Positions 1-10,497 of a stretch of DNA of 64,000 nucleotides are shown here, in pieces. The notes beneath the pieces are model-generated. The model saw only the letters and a list, made by a program, of their open reading frames with translations, was not told the DNA's origin and did not search any database. The stretch comes from Gnetum montanum. Its lineage: Eukaryota; Streptophyta; Gnetopsida; Gnetales; Gnetaceae. The DNA lies in the NCBI GenBank assembly GCA_015680685.1, contig MNCI01015670.1, positions 126,486 through 190,485 on the forward strand. The letters are read 5' to 3'. The position numbers were made by a program, and so were the translations under genes. How positions within the stretch are numbered: the stretch's first letter is position 1; every line of letters starts with the position of its first letter.

Positions 1-101
1 TTGGAATTCATAAAATTGAAAATTGTTATTGAGATAATAAAAATTACCATCACACAAACCTTTGCAACTTTGGAGATGCCGTGATTCTTCGTTTCATCAT
101 G
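1..101 (-). pseudogene. Endogenous caulimovirid RNase H, C-terminal remnant
   Basis: On the minus strand this stretch continues the RNase H reading frame that is cut at 10498 by insertion of El-1. After skipping one copy of the 5-bp target duplication the frame carries on and shows the basic-then-aromatic pattern (an R/W pair in a hydrophobic setting) found near the C-terminus of caulimovirid RNase H domains. At least three stop codons interrupt it, two of which read as TGA or TAA where arginine or glutamine would be expected. It leaves the window at base 1, so the end of the viral gene is not visible. The family is clear from the main body at 10.5-16.0 kb. This small piece is an inference from frame continuity. 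Confidence 0.6.
97..101. repeat. Target site duplication of El-1, left copy
   Basis: TCATG directly before the 5' LTR corresponds to TCAAG at 10498-10502 directly after the 3' LTR. Four of five bases match, as expected for an old Ty3/gypsy insertion with a 5-bp duplication. The viral RNase H frame continues across this point, which supports the assignment. Confidence 0.6.
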
Positions 102-911
102 TAATGAGTCATGAATTGTTGGCTGTGATATCACAGCCTAGACGTGATATTAGATACGCGATATCGTGGCCTGTCTCCTCATCTATAAATAAGAGGTAGG
201 CAAATTTGGTTTAAAATCTAGTTTTAGTATTAAGGTAGGAACTTTTTGTCAGTTTTTCCTCTCAACCCTTTCTCCCAGTGCATGCATGCAATGTGATGAT
301 TGTAATTGTACGACATCCTTATTCGAGTGTGACATACTTGGACACGCACATGACTGACAATAAAGATCGATATTACTTCATCATTGTAGTATCCACTTAG
401 CTTAATTATTTAATTGTTATTGTTATTTATTGCTTTCTTAGTTAATATCTCTCTACCCTTATCTCCTAGTAATGCGAAATGAGTACGACTTAATCACGAG
501 CATTTAAGTGTGACTACTTGGTAACCCAGTAGCGTACCTAGGCCATGCGCTTGGTAATCCCAGTGGTAGTTGTGTATGAGGTCCAAGATGTGTACAGATG
601 ATTAAAGAACAGATGCTCATTGCACTTAGGCTAGTTTAGATTCTCTCCCACTCTCTCTCTCCTAGCTTAGTTGACATTATTTCCCATCATACCCAGGAGT
701 AGCATTAGTGTAGGAACACATCATACACCTCACTTTGGACTAAACCATACGTGACAAAGCTAATACTAGTCCAGGTGGGAAGACAATGAACTGCGATCTA
801 TGAGTAACTATCTAGATACCACAACTAGTCCATCTGCAGAGTTCAAACAGGATCGTGCGTGAAGTGCTCATATTCGTATGGTTGAGTGTAGGGGTACCTC
901 GCCACTCATCA
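102..911 (+). repeat. El-1 5' LTR
   Basis: Begins TAATGAGTC (TG mutated to TA) and ends CCACTCATCA. The same sequence recurs at 9661-10497 with an intact TGATGAGT start. It contains the palindrome array and TATA box near its left end and an R/U5 region shared with every Athila-like copy in the window, for example the pattern GCATGCTCGAAGTGGTCGTAC in reverse orientation elsewhere. The right end abuts the primer site. Confidence 0.9.
121..191 (+). promoter_or_regulatory. El-1 5' LTR U3: GATATC palindrome array and TATA box
   Basis: Three GATATC or GATATT words (127-132, 146-151, 160-165) in near-palindromic settings such as GTGATATCAC lie within about 45 bases. TATAAATA follows at 184-191. The array is shorter than in the 3' LTR of the same element. 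The TATA box is clear. A role for the array as a binding-site cluster is an inference. Confidence 0.7.
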
Positions 912-930
912 TTAGCGCCATTGCCGAGGA
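912..930 (+). other. El-1 primer binding site (tRNA-Asp type)
   Basis: Directly after the LTR, TTAGCGCCATTGCCGAGGA resembles the complement of the plant tRNA-Asp(GTC) 3' end (TGGCGCCGTTGCCGGGGA) with three differences. Athila-lineage elements use this primer. Bases 931-1329 after it hold no reading frame I recognise. Confidence 0.75.
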
Positions 931-1329
931 CAATGCTAGTTATCTAGATTAGTTATATCATACAAGATCACTGTATAGGAATTAACGATATATATTTTAG
1001 GAAGAAATAATTACAAAAAATCACATACAAATTCACATGCAATTTCACAACCATGCCTCTCCTATAAGACTATGATAACGCCACATCTAGTGAGGCAATT
1101 CATTAGAGAACCAACGAATTATATGATAATGAAGATTGGAGTATGCAATCTGAGGTGGGGATTTCTTATAAACATAAATGAAGGCAACATCATCCCAACA
1201 CATGAAAGCATAACTTACTCGATGACGATGAACCCCTACTGGCCACTACAAGCCTAACACAAATACAAGAGGCTATTCGAATCTCCCGTAGGCATCGTAA
1301 GAGAGCCACCTACCCAGGCTCGATTTAAA

Positions 1330-3033
1330 CAACTTTTCCAATTTCTCAAGAGGCTATGACTTAGATCCACAACAACATTTACAAGCCTTCTACGATGCTT
1401 GTGCATGGAACAACATTGATAACGATTGGCAAAAACTCAAGCTCTTTCCTATGACACTCGTTGGCTAAGCAAAAGCATGGTATAGATCGTTAAAACCAAA
1501 TTCAATACGATGTTGGCCAACAATGGTAGAACTCTTTAATGAAAGATATCAAACCTACGCAACAGTGTCGGCCTTGAGGAAACAAATCCAAGAGTGGAAA
1601 CAAGCACAACATGAACCCTTGGACATGGCCTTAGAAAGATATTATGCACTGTTAAACAACTGTCCAGGCCATGAGTTCTCTGAGGAAAGGCTAATGTACC
1701 ATATCATCGATGGGCTTTGTGATGAAAGAAGAGAGATCCTAGGGATGTATGCCCAAGGTCAACTATACAAACTATGAACCCATTGATTCTAAGAATTTAT
1801 TAAGTGGGTAGCAAAAGAAGAAGGAGAAATGACTAGATGGGAGAGTGTTGAAAAACATCAATAGGACCAAAATCTCAACTTAACAGAGGTCCATAATCAT
1901 AAAAAGGAGAAACCAAGCCATCTTAAGGAGGAAGAACCATCTTTGCCAGTACAATAATCATTAGATGAAGTCGAGGCAAAGATCAATAAGATGCTGGAAT
2001 GGATGCATAAAAGGTGTGGAGAATATATCAATATTATTGGAGATAGAGTTTTGACAACCCGAGAAGCAGGACAAAATATCATTAGACAATCGAAAAGAAG
2101 GGATGAAGAAAATAAGAGCTCAACTACCAATCATATGTATGAATGCAACATTTGCCTATACGATCAGCCCAAGAGCCAATGCCCAATCTTGTTACATTTA
2201 TATGAACATTGGGGAAGCACGTTACACCCAAAGTTTGTACAAAGATATTGTGTTTGATCACAGTGGCAACAATCCCAATCATGGGGGAATCCATCCCTAA
2301 ACTGGAGACACCCTTCATATCATCTAAATCCAAATGCTTATCTAGTCCAACATCCTATTTCCCCAACTGGGTCAACATACTCTATATTACTGCATTATCA
2401 TTCTCCTCAATACTATCAACCCATGTCCTCAACACAACCATCACCTTGTGTACCTTACACTTCTCCTAAATTTTAAAATTCTCATTCTTTCCATCCTTCT
2501 ACATTACCACCAAACTGTTCCTGAAGTTTCTGCACCACAACAACAACCCATGAACATTACTTGTGATACTATTGCCAATAGCAGTGAGAGATCTCCTCAA
2601 GATCAAAGGCATCCCTTCTTTAGACATGACCATAGCAAGGGAAAACATAGTTCCAAGGCCACTACATTCTCCAACTCAGCACAAGTCCAACACTATGGTG
2701 CATCCTTCTCCTCGAACCCAACGCCTCATGCCACCTCATCAAGTCCACTAATTAACACTCCAACAACCATACAGCCCAATGAATACAGCCATGGAGGATG
2801 ACATTCTAATCCTTGCATACCATCTTACGGTCTCAAGTATCATAGTGGGTCAACTCTTTACCTGGGATCCACATCTTATAAATTGCCCCACTATGCTTAC
2901 TATAATCAAGTGTATGAACTCCAATGGGGTAAGTATGACCAAGTTTCGATATTTCCAACATGCAAGGATCCTCATCTTTCATTTATTAATCCTCACCATG
3001 CTCAATTGTTTAGTTATGAGGGATAACAAGTAG
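1330..3033 (+). pseudogene. El-1 gag remnant
   Basis: The reading resembles the gag core of El-6 (a stretch like DPQQHLQAFYDAC, then WQKLKLFP, AKAWYRSL and MVELFNERYQTY). An open part at 1523-1777 carries the ALRKQIQEWKQ...HIIDGLCDERREILGMYAQG segment typical of retrotransposon gag. A zinc-binding box appears near 2142 (CNICLYDQPKSQCP; C-x2-C, the His changed to Gln, then Cys). Proline- and glutamine-rich sequence follows to about 3030. Several stops and at least one frameshift break it. Gag forms the particle and binds the RNA. The N-terminal MSSS region seen in El-4 and El-6 is missing, and no protease follows. Confidence 0.8.
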
Positions 3034-3296
3034 GATTAATAAATATTTTTCATTTTCTTTAATTTTACAATTTTTTGTTTTCCAGTTTTTCATTTTTCAA
3101 TTTTGTACTGACCTAAATCGTTGGTGTAAGGCTGAAAGGAAAATAGACACTGAAAGATCGTCGGGTAGACACAGCCAACCCTACCTTTGCTTGAGGGCAA
3201 GCTAGAAAAGGGAACGAAGGCAAAGTGCCTTGGATGGTCTACACGCAAATCAACCAAGGACTTCCCTGAGCGTAAGCTACAGCTAGTGCTGGGAGT

Positions 3297-3440
3297 ATCG
3301 TAAACGGTGTCTTAAAATGTAAAAAGTGTGTGTAAAATGTAAACAAATCGTAAATAGAATATAAGCATAACATAAACAGGATGTAAATTGAATGTAGGCA
3401 AGCAGAATGTAAATAGAACGTAAGTCAGATATAAAATAGA
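3297..3440. repeat. AATGTAAA-rich minisatellite in X1
   Basis: The word (G/A)ATGTAAA or GTAAATAG recurs about every 10-16 bases (AAAATGTAAAAAG, AAAATGTAAACAAATC, GTAAATAGAATATAAG, GGATGTAAATTGAATGTAGG, AGAATGTAAATAGAACGTAAG). It lies in the part of X1 downstream of its TATA box. Confidence 0.7.
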
Positions 3441-3722
3441 TTAAACAGAAATAATGGTTTGTTGGCAAGACGAATTGAATTGTATTGCTTTTAAAAAAAA
3501 GGTATGCATCGGTTAAAGCGTAGCTACACGTGTGGGTGGCAGGTCAAACGCCTAGCCCCGGGTGATGTGACGTGAGGTGATGATGTGATGTGATGTATGT
3601 GAGAAGCACTTGGATGCTAGGAGTCAGGTGTGCTGAGCACCCAAGGATTGCTAGTTCTCTATGTTCTCAGAATTTCCAATGTCTTCAGTTGCCAATCCCC
3701 TAATTCATGCGAATTGACAAGG

Positions 3723-4740
3723 TATTTATGGGGCTAGGCCGAGCTTAGGTGCAGAGTTTAGGAATGGAATCAACAGTTGGGATTTAACAGGAAAACAAAT
3801 CAAGAGACATGTGTCCAATGGATAGTTGTGCACGAGTTGGATGTGTGTTCGACAGTTGTGCACGAGTTGGATGTGTGTCGATAAGTTACATTCCTGAACA
3901 AATACATTGCATTTTACAACTCGTGGGTTACTCAAGCCCATGAAAGTACATTTAATTTAGATTGTGAGGGCCTGACATGCCCACAAATGGGGATTTACAA
4001 TGAAATATACAACAAGAGAAATTCAACCAGCTCACTTGACCATGGATCGAGTGCTGCAGAATGTCGAGATGTCGATTTGAGGTTGTTCGAGGCATCTTTG
4101 TTTGACCAGGGCTTCCAACGTGGATTGATATGCCTTCAGAGTCAAGTCAAGTTGAGCTTCAGTGTAGGTTGATTTATGGTCATGCTGTACTCACACCCAG
4201 CATGACCTCCAACGTGTGTCTAGCATTGTCTGGCGTCTAGCATGCCCATCGTCTAACATGTAGACGCTGCAATCACGCTGTACTCATGCCTAGCATGACC
4301 TCCAACGTGAGTAAGGAAATTTCAATCTTTTGACACCATTTTTTGGATTCTGAAGCCTGGATTTGCTGCCCAAATGTGTTTAACTCTAGAATCTGGGATC
4401 TAAGCTTGGATTTGAGTGGTTTGGAGTAGGTCACACTGTGGTCACGTTGCAGCATGACCACAACATAACCTGTAGCATCACCTACAAACACTTGTGAAAA
4501 CTTGAAATTTTTGACTTAAAATCTGAAGATTCTGGAGGCTGAAGTCTAGAGGTTGTCGATGGTGAGCTTGAAGATTGATTTACTCCTCTAAAAATCTGAT
4601 TGTTTTGACTTGATTTGGAGGCTTTGAGAGTTGGGAAAGTTGGTCATGCTGTAGCGTGATGACAATGTCCAACATGAATTTTCAGCACTCAACATCCAAC
4701 GTGAGTTCCCAACTTAGTGTGAATGCCATGCCTTAGCCAA
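3723..4740 (-). promoter_or_regulatory. X1 U3: CAGCATGAC/GTCATGCTG word array and TATA
   Basis: Between 4160 and 4740 the complementary words GTCATGCTG and CAGCATGAC, with CCAACGTGAG and GTCTAGCAT, recur about a dozen times, often as nearby inverted pairs (GGTCATGCTGTAGCGTGATGAC near 4642 is one). On the minus strand this block lies upstream of CATAAATA at 3730-3723. The repeated words are plainly visible. A regulatory function is inferred. Confidence 0.6.
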
Positions 4741-4821
4741 ATTTTTTCTCTAAAACTTTGAAAGGGCTTGAGTCGTTTCCATTTGAAAATGCTAGGCCGA
4801 AATTAGTGGTGTTTCAAATTT

Positions 4822-6100
4822 CTCATTTTATCTTTTTGTCTTTTTATCTTTTTTATAAGTAATCTTATCTATGAATAAAACACTCATGTGGCTCATTGGT
4901 TGAGGTGTGTTCTATGTTATTGAGTCTCGAGTGATCAATTATTTGGACAGTGAGCCCATTACACCCAGTCATCCATTCTACAAACAAGAGGTTCTGTTTG
5001 AGGGTATAGTGATATTCTTGACATTCTTAAAACTTAAAATTAATTTTGTGTTCATTGTACCCAGAATGAAGAAGGATGGACCAAGAGGGAATGATTAGGG
5101 TGTGACATCAAGGGGACTTGCATATTCTCTTTGGTGACATCTGTGAGAGTTATCATCCAACATGGTTGTACTAAGATCCTTGTAGATCTAACGTAAGATG
5201 GAAGTAAGAGTAATCAAAAGGCACTAAAAAATCCAATGCTGTTCTAGGGGGTCCCACTGGAAAGACATGCACCCATGCCTGAGGGTTGGCAACTTCTCTC
5301 GATTCAGCATTAAAAAAAAAACAAAGAAAGTGCCACAAAGAAAAAACCACTCCTCCCTTGAACAAAATGCCAAGTGATCATATGCCTTGTTATGGTACTC
5401 TCAAAGTCGCTCATCATGAGATGAAATAATGCGATGTCACTGATCAGAGGAATGTACTTGGTCCTGATCTTGGAATGACAAGTTAATGACACATTACTCA
5501 TACTTTACATGCAAGATTCATTGTGCCCTGGGTTAGTTACCTCATGTTCCAATCTCTACAATCCCTTCTATAGTCCATCTCATCTCGTTGTTCATATAAT
5601 TGTAGCTCATGTCTTGTGTAGTGTAGAATTATTACCTCATTCTGGTGATACTTACATATGTGTGTTTTGTGGAACCACTATGGATTACATTTAACCCTTC
5701 TAGTGCCTACGAACATTTTAAGGTGTGGTTACATAAGGGCATTATAGGTTGAAACCTGCTTTGGGGAGGACACACTTGCGTAATTTTTGTAATTTGCACT
5801 CATAACACATCTTCCGCACATCATCTATTACCCTCAGTGTATTGTCAACGATATTATTTCCCTTATTACTATCCCTCTAATTCAAATGTTCCTATGAATT
5901 ATCACATAACCTTTTTCTCTCCCTTATCATTTGAGGTCCTTATTGATAAATTTCACACCATCATAATTTTCGTGCCTTTAGAACTAGTTGAATTACCTTG
6001 GAACCCTTTAACAATAGTCCAGATGTCCTTAGTTTACATTGTTTAATTTCAAAAAAATATTAAAAATTCGATACATTCTATAAAGTTCCCTAACTTCGAT
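4822..6100 (+). other. El-1 spacer between gag/pol and the 3' ORF
   Basis: No coding sequence recognised. Starts with a T-rich tract and then follows the spacer of El-5 (52.5-53.8 kb) in order: TTATTTGGACAGTGAGCCC, a CATCCATTC block, GGGTGTGACATCAAGGGG, a CTTGTAGATCTAACG block and GTAGAATTATTACC. The same spacer is found in El-3, El-4, El-2 and El-6. Confidence 0.7.
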
Positions 6101-6103
6101 AGG

Positions 6104-6186
6104 TTGCGATATCGTGGCCGACGTGATATCGTGTCCGCGCTATCGCGTACACGATATCACATCCAAATATATATATATATATATAC
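6104..6186 (+). promoter_or_regulatory. El-1 internal GATATCG array with AT-rich TATA-like run
   Basis: GCGATATCGTGG, CGTGATATCGTG, a CTATCGCG variant and ACACGATATCAC fall within 60 bases. An alternating AT run follows at 6167-6186. The words are the same as those in this element's own LTRs, where they also lie just upstream of TATAAATA. Here the array precedes the 3' ORF by about 500 bases. It is a candidate second promoter for that ORF. Confidence 0.6.
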
Positions 6187-6438
6187 ATGATCCCCCTATG
6201 CCTATCAACATCATTTTCAACTATTTACGTGGGGGAAGTTTTTCAAATTTCTCTCTATGACTCGCGATTGCATGTCCCTTTCTTTCATATCCATAACTCG
6301 CTCGCTAGTACTTCGATTTTCATTCTGTTTGAACCTACTTGAACCTGGAGTGTTTAGCTTAGTTGTGGGGGAGGGGAACACGTCGAATAGCACATAATTT
6401 TTTTGAAATTTTTTATCGCTCAAAGGACATTATTAAGG

Positions 6439-6678
6439 GTAATTAGTTATAAAATTAATGTAAATGTGCCAAAAACAATTTCATCTCCTTAGTTATACTG
6501 AGAAACTAGATTTGGAAGCCACTTAAGTAAAGAGGATTAAATATTATAATCTTTCATGGACATTTTCTCCTACCAATTAACATCACATTGAGATAAAAAA
6601 AATTCATTAAGGTAGGCAATAAGATATAACCTAACTTTTGTAACAACCTTAGTAATGATTGGCCCCGTGTTATTGCAA
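6439..6678 (+). other. El-1 predicted 5' leader intron of the 3' ORF
   Basis: A donor-like AAGG|GTAATT starts at 6439. The expected acceptor, directly before the ATG at 6679, reads TTGCAA where CAG would be expected. The acceptor appears mutated here, but the position and 240-base length match the better conserved introns of El-3, El-4 and El-5. Confidence 0.45.
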
Positions 6679-9468
6679 ATGGCCCCAAAACGTGGACAAT
6701 CGGAAGGTCCTACTCAAGGTGTGATTAAGCGACCTAGGAGAGGTGAAGCACAAGTTCTTGCTGAGCAACATGCAAAGTAGGAAGAACAATCATTTAGTAT
6801 GCATCAAGAAGACCCTGCCATTGTATAATTAAGGTAGGTGGAAGGAGGAGCTGCTACAATGTCTAAACAGGGACGACATCTCACGTTGCCCCAGGATTGT
6901 GTTTAGACCATCCATGAAAGGTCCATATTAACTGCAATGATGGTGGAATTAAAATTTAGACATTTCACAGAATTTGCTCTAGAGGCCATTAGGGATCACC
7001 TCAAAGGGTCCCCATTGTGGCCTACCCTCTCTGAAAGCAATGCCTGGTACTTAGGGGAAATGTACCAATTTTGGCACAACAAAGAAGAAGGCACCACGGT
7101 TAACATTTTTGGTGTGACTGTTGATTTCTCTATTCAAGCCATTTCGGAAGTATTAAACCTTTCAAATATAGGGCCAAAGGTTGCTTGGTTGTCTACCTGA
7201 TCAGACCTTGATGTGTGACGAGTTTGGTTAGACAGGGCATACGACAAGGAAGATAAGACCTATGGGGAGTTGACGATGAAAGAGAAGATTTATTTCAAAA
7301 TAGGGACTTATCACATCTTCCCCACAAGAGGTTTAAAAAGAATTTCAACATATGCGCCAAGAGGATGTGTAGTGTTGATGGGAAAGGTTAATGCTAACCT
7401 GCCTCATCTATATTTTATGGAGATCCTAAGGCGGTTTGAAGAATGAAAGATAGAGAAGTATGCGTTGCCCCTTCCCTTGTCTTATTAGGAATCCATGCTG
7501 GTATCAGAGGATACACCAATGATGTCCTCCAAAAAATCCAAAATGCTTCGTATGCCGAATTGCTAAAGCCACCAGCTGCAAAGAAAATCATTGGTGAGAT
7601 GCTAGGTTCGAAACAAGAAAAAGAATAGATGACAAGGCCAACTGCAACTCAACTTGTAGGGCCCAGCCAACTTCCAAGCACGGGACCCAATCAACAACAA
7701 GAAGTAGGGCCTAGCACGGACCAGCAGGATCAACCACCATCACCATCACAAAATTACAGACCATCGATGAGCCATCTTAGGGCCATCACTGAGATGGTTA
7801 GTTGGGGATTCCATGATGACGTAATTCTCTTCCGCGTCATCGACGATGCTGTACAGCCTACAATTTCTATAGATTGTGTGCGGGGTGAAGTGTCCATTTA
7901 GAAAGAAGGAGGGGAGAGTGCTTGGTCACAATAGATTTTAGGGAATACTGTGTCCTTTCAGGTGCAGTTGGAAACTGGTGAAGGGGCCATGGTGGTGGTC
8001 ATGTAGCACCAGGATGCAGTAGGAGCCGCAGAAGTGGTTGCAGACCACATTAAAGAATCATTTAATGTGCTTGTTATGTCACTAGTAGATCTTATAGGAG
8101 CACGAGATACTCAAACTCTGACTGGTACCTCAATGACTCTTGCAGAACATGAGGATGTACTCGATTGATTATTGCAAAAAGGATAGGTAATGACATCCTT
8201 ATTTGACATCCCACATGATGTTATAGCAATACAATCAGACCTCATTTCCACCAAGGGGAAGCTAGTCATGATAGAGATGAGGGCTGAGCATGCTGAAGAA
8301 AAAGTGAAAATATTGCAAGAAAGGCTCATGACCCTGCAAGCAGCGCAGTGGGATCCTCCTCAATTTGTTTCTGCAGACCAGCTAGACACTTTCAGAACTG
8401 AGTAACTCAATAAATTATTGATAGAGAATAAAAGGGTGGCAGAAGAAAAAGAGAAGGCTAATTGGGATGCCTCTATGGCACAAGCGCAAACTTATGCGCA
8501 CGTCAAGGAACTCAAGGCCTTACAAGAGGAGAAGAAAAAATTTGTTGCTAACAACCTTCGGTTGACCTTTATGGGGAAGCAAAAGAATGTTCTCGAGGAA
8601 AATTTTTAGCAGTTGCAAGAACAACTAATTAGGGTCAACTAGGCCATGAACCATTTAGCTAGGGAAAATCAAACCCTCTCAATGGAGGAGGTACACACCA
8701 TCCATCAGAAGATGGCCATTGAAATAAGCATGTGGTAGAATGAGGCTAAATGACATGAGAAGCTAAAGGAGCATTTCCAGGACCAAGTGGGGATGTATAA
8801 ACAAATCATCGAAAAGAAGATCCATATGGCCAAGGCCCACATCAATGCTCTCAGTGCTCAACACACTGATTGGTGGGCCATATTGGACACATACATGTTT
8901 GCCCACTAGGTGAAAGTTAAGAGCTGGGACCTGCAGATTCGGGACCTTATAGAGTACATGGAGTTGGCAAACCTGTGGTATGCCAACCTTGCTATGTTAA
9001 CAGCAGGGCACTTGAGAACAGAGCTCAAGCAACAGGTAGCCACCACCTATGCCAAATATGAAACAAAATTTGCAGAACACAAAAAAACATTTCAAAAATT
9101 GGAGGTTGCAAATTCTGAACTTGAGGTGGTTAAAGTAAGCTACCAGGGGCAAAAAAGTGTCTCAACAGACTTGGCTCGATGGTTTAGATTTTCAAGAATA
9201 CCAAGACAAAGCCAAAGCCTACGAGGAGGAACAATAGGTGTTTGCGACTTGGTATGTTAAAGCAAATAAAATGTTTCCACAACTACCGTGCCCATGAGAG
9301 GTGCCAACTCCATCAAACATCGGAACATTAACATGGATGGCATAGGATCCCTAAACTGAAGAGGAGAAACTCTAGGCCATACTTCAACACCATTAAATCC
9401 CAAGACCTGGAGTGCAAGACAAGGAAAAGGAACCCATGGAGGAGCCACTGCCACCAAGAACTACATGA
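6679..9468 (+). pseudogene. El-1 3' ORF remnant (N-terminal domain plus long heptad-rich stretch)
   Basis: Begins MAPKRG and runs about 930 codons to a stop that aligns with those of El-3 and El-4, broken by about a dozen stops and a few frameshifts. The first third (6937-7200 is open) has GSPLWPTLSES, WYLGEMYQFWHNKEEGTTVN and FSIQAISEVLNLS, a pattern like the plant-transposon domains seen in Athila ORFs. A proline/glutamine-rich linker follows, then from about 8190 a long Glu/Lys/Gln-rich region consistent with coiled coil, ending with a DLIEYMELANLWYANLAMLTAG block shared with El-3 and El-4. I see no signal peptide or strong membrane segment, so an envelope role is not supported. Function unknown. 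Confidence 0.75.
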
Positions 9469-9642
9469 GTTTCACCTAATTTTGTAGTTATAGGATTTTC
9501 TTTTGCATTCTTCGTGTTGTGTCTCAATTTTGTTCTAATTCCACACTACGACATGAATCCATTCTGGTCAGTCAATAATCTCATACCTATCCAGTCTATA
9601 ATCAATGGAGCTTGTTCTCACTTTAACTTAAGGACGAGTTTT

Positions 9643-9660
9643 CATTCAGTTGTGGGGGTA
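9643..9660 (+). other. El-1 polypurine tract
   Basis: CATTCAGTTGTGGGGGTA directly precedes the 3' LTR and is preceded by AAGGACGAGTTTT. The combined box recurs before the 3' LTR of every Athila-like copy here. It primes plus-strand DNA synthesis. Confidence 0.85.
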
Positions 9661-10497
9661 TGATGAGTCATGAATTGTTGGTTGCGATATCGCACCCACG
9701 ATATCACGTACGAGATATCGTAGCCTAGATGCGATATCAGATACACGATATCATGGCTTGTCTCCTCATCTATAAATAAGAGGCAAGCGGATTTGATTTT
9801 AAATCTACTTTTAGTATTAAGGTAGGGAATTTTTGTCAGTTTTTCCTCTCAACCCTTTCTCCCAGTACATGCTCGTAGTGTGATGATTGTAATTGTACAA
9901 CATCCTTATTCGAGTGTGATGTACTTGGACACGCACATGACCGAAAATAAAGATCAAAATTACTTCATCATTGCAACATCCACTTAGCTTAATTATTTAA
10001 TTGTTATTGTTATTTATTGCTTTCTTAGTTAATATCTCTCTACCCTTATCTCCTAGTAACACATAATGAGTATGACTTAATCACAAGCATTTAAGTGTGA
10101 CTACTTGGTAACCCAGTAGCATACCTAGGCCATGCGCTTGGTAATCCCAGTGGTAGTCATGCACGAGTTCTAAGATGTGTACGGATGATTAAGGAATAGA
10201 TGCTCATTGCACTTAGGCTAGTTTAGATTCTCTCTCACACACTCTCTCCTAGCTTAGTTGATATCATTTCCCATCATACCCAGGAGTAGCATTAGTGTAG
10301 GAACACATCATACACCTCACTTTGGACTAAACCATACGTGACAAAGCTAATACTAGTCCAGGTGGGAAGACAACAAACTGTGATTTACGAGTAACTATCT
10401 AGATACCACAACTAGTCCATCTGTGGAGTTCAACTGGATAGTGTGTGAAGCACTCGTATTCGTATGGTTGAGTGTAGGGGTACCTCACCACTCATCA
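9661..10497 (+). repeat. El-1 3' LTR
   Basis: Runs from TGATGAGTC to CCACTCATCA and matches 102-911 throughout, with scattered differences and a longer palindrome array. Followed by the right target duplication TCAAG (10498-10502). Confidence 0.92.
9681..9778 (+). promoter_or_regulatory. El-1 3' LTR U3: expanded GATATC array and TATA box
   Basis: Five GATATC words occur between 9681 and 9757. TATAAATA follows at 9771-9778. Compared with the 5' LTR there are about 30 extra bases holding two more words, so array length changed after the two LTRs separated or by exchange with another copy. Confidence 0.7.

Larger units (their letters stand above)
3104..4816 (-). repeat. X1: solo LTR of a second LTR family
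   Basis: The segment starts TGTACTGAC and ends GGTGTTTCA on the plus strand. It is flanked by a perfect 5-bp duplication, AATTT at 3099-3103 and 4817-4821. Read on the minus strand it begins TGAAACACCA, like X2 at 57961. Near its other end it shares a block beginning TTTTCTAGC with X2, followed by similar order and composition. A TATA-like CATAAATA lies at 3730-3723 on the minus strand. No coding sequence is present. It is best read as a solo LTR left after recombination between the two LTRs of a full element. The superfamily is not determined because no primer site or coding region remains. Confidence 0.8.
102..10497 (+). mobile_element. El-1: Athila-like Ty3/gypsy retrotransposon, pol deleted
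   Basis: Two LTRs in direct orientation (102-911 and 9661-10497) flank a tRNA-Asp-type primer site, a decayed gag, a spacer, a promoter-like block, a long 3' ORF and a polypurine tract. Protease, RT, RNase H and integrase are absent: gag runs directly into the spacer that normally follows pol. The element sits inside a caulimovirid RNase H gene and itself carries a solo LTR of another family at 3104-4816. The gag upstream of its core is also much shorter than in El-6, so it probably lost the first several hundred bases of gag. It is a non-autonomous derivative. Confidence 0.85.

Noticed and set aside
5171-5694. Short open frames in the El-1 spacer
   Set aside because: The same region in El-5 does not keep these frames, and composition is that of non-coding spacer.
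6104-6160. GATATC palindromes as recombination or attachment sites
   Set aside because: They occur in several copies and variants inside LTR promoters. No recombinase or excision product is visible, and promoter association explains the position better.
6679-9468. 3' ORF as a retroviral envelope gene
   Set aside because: No signal peptide, fusion peptide or membrane anchor is seen, and composition is charged and heptad-rich. Position alone is not enough.
10430-10497. Last codons of the open frame 11512-10430 as part of the viral RNase H
   Set aside because: These bases are the El-1 3' LTR end read on the minus strand. Viral homology stops at 10498 and resumes at 101-1.
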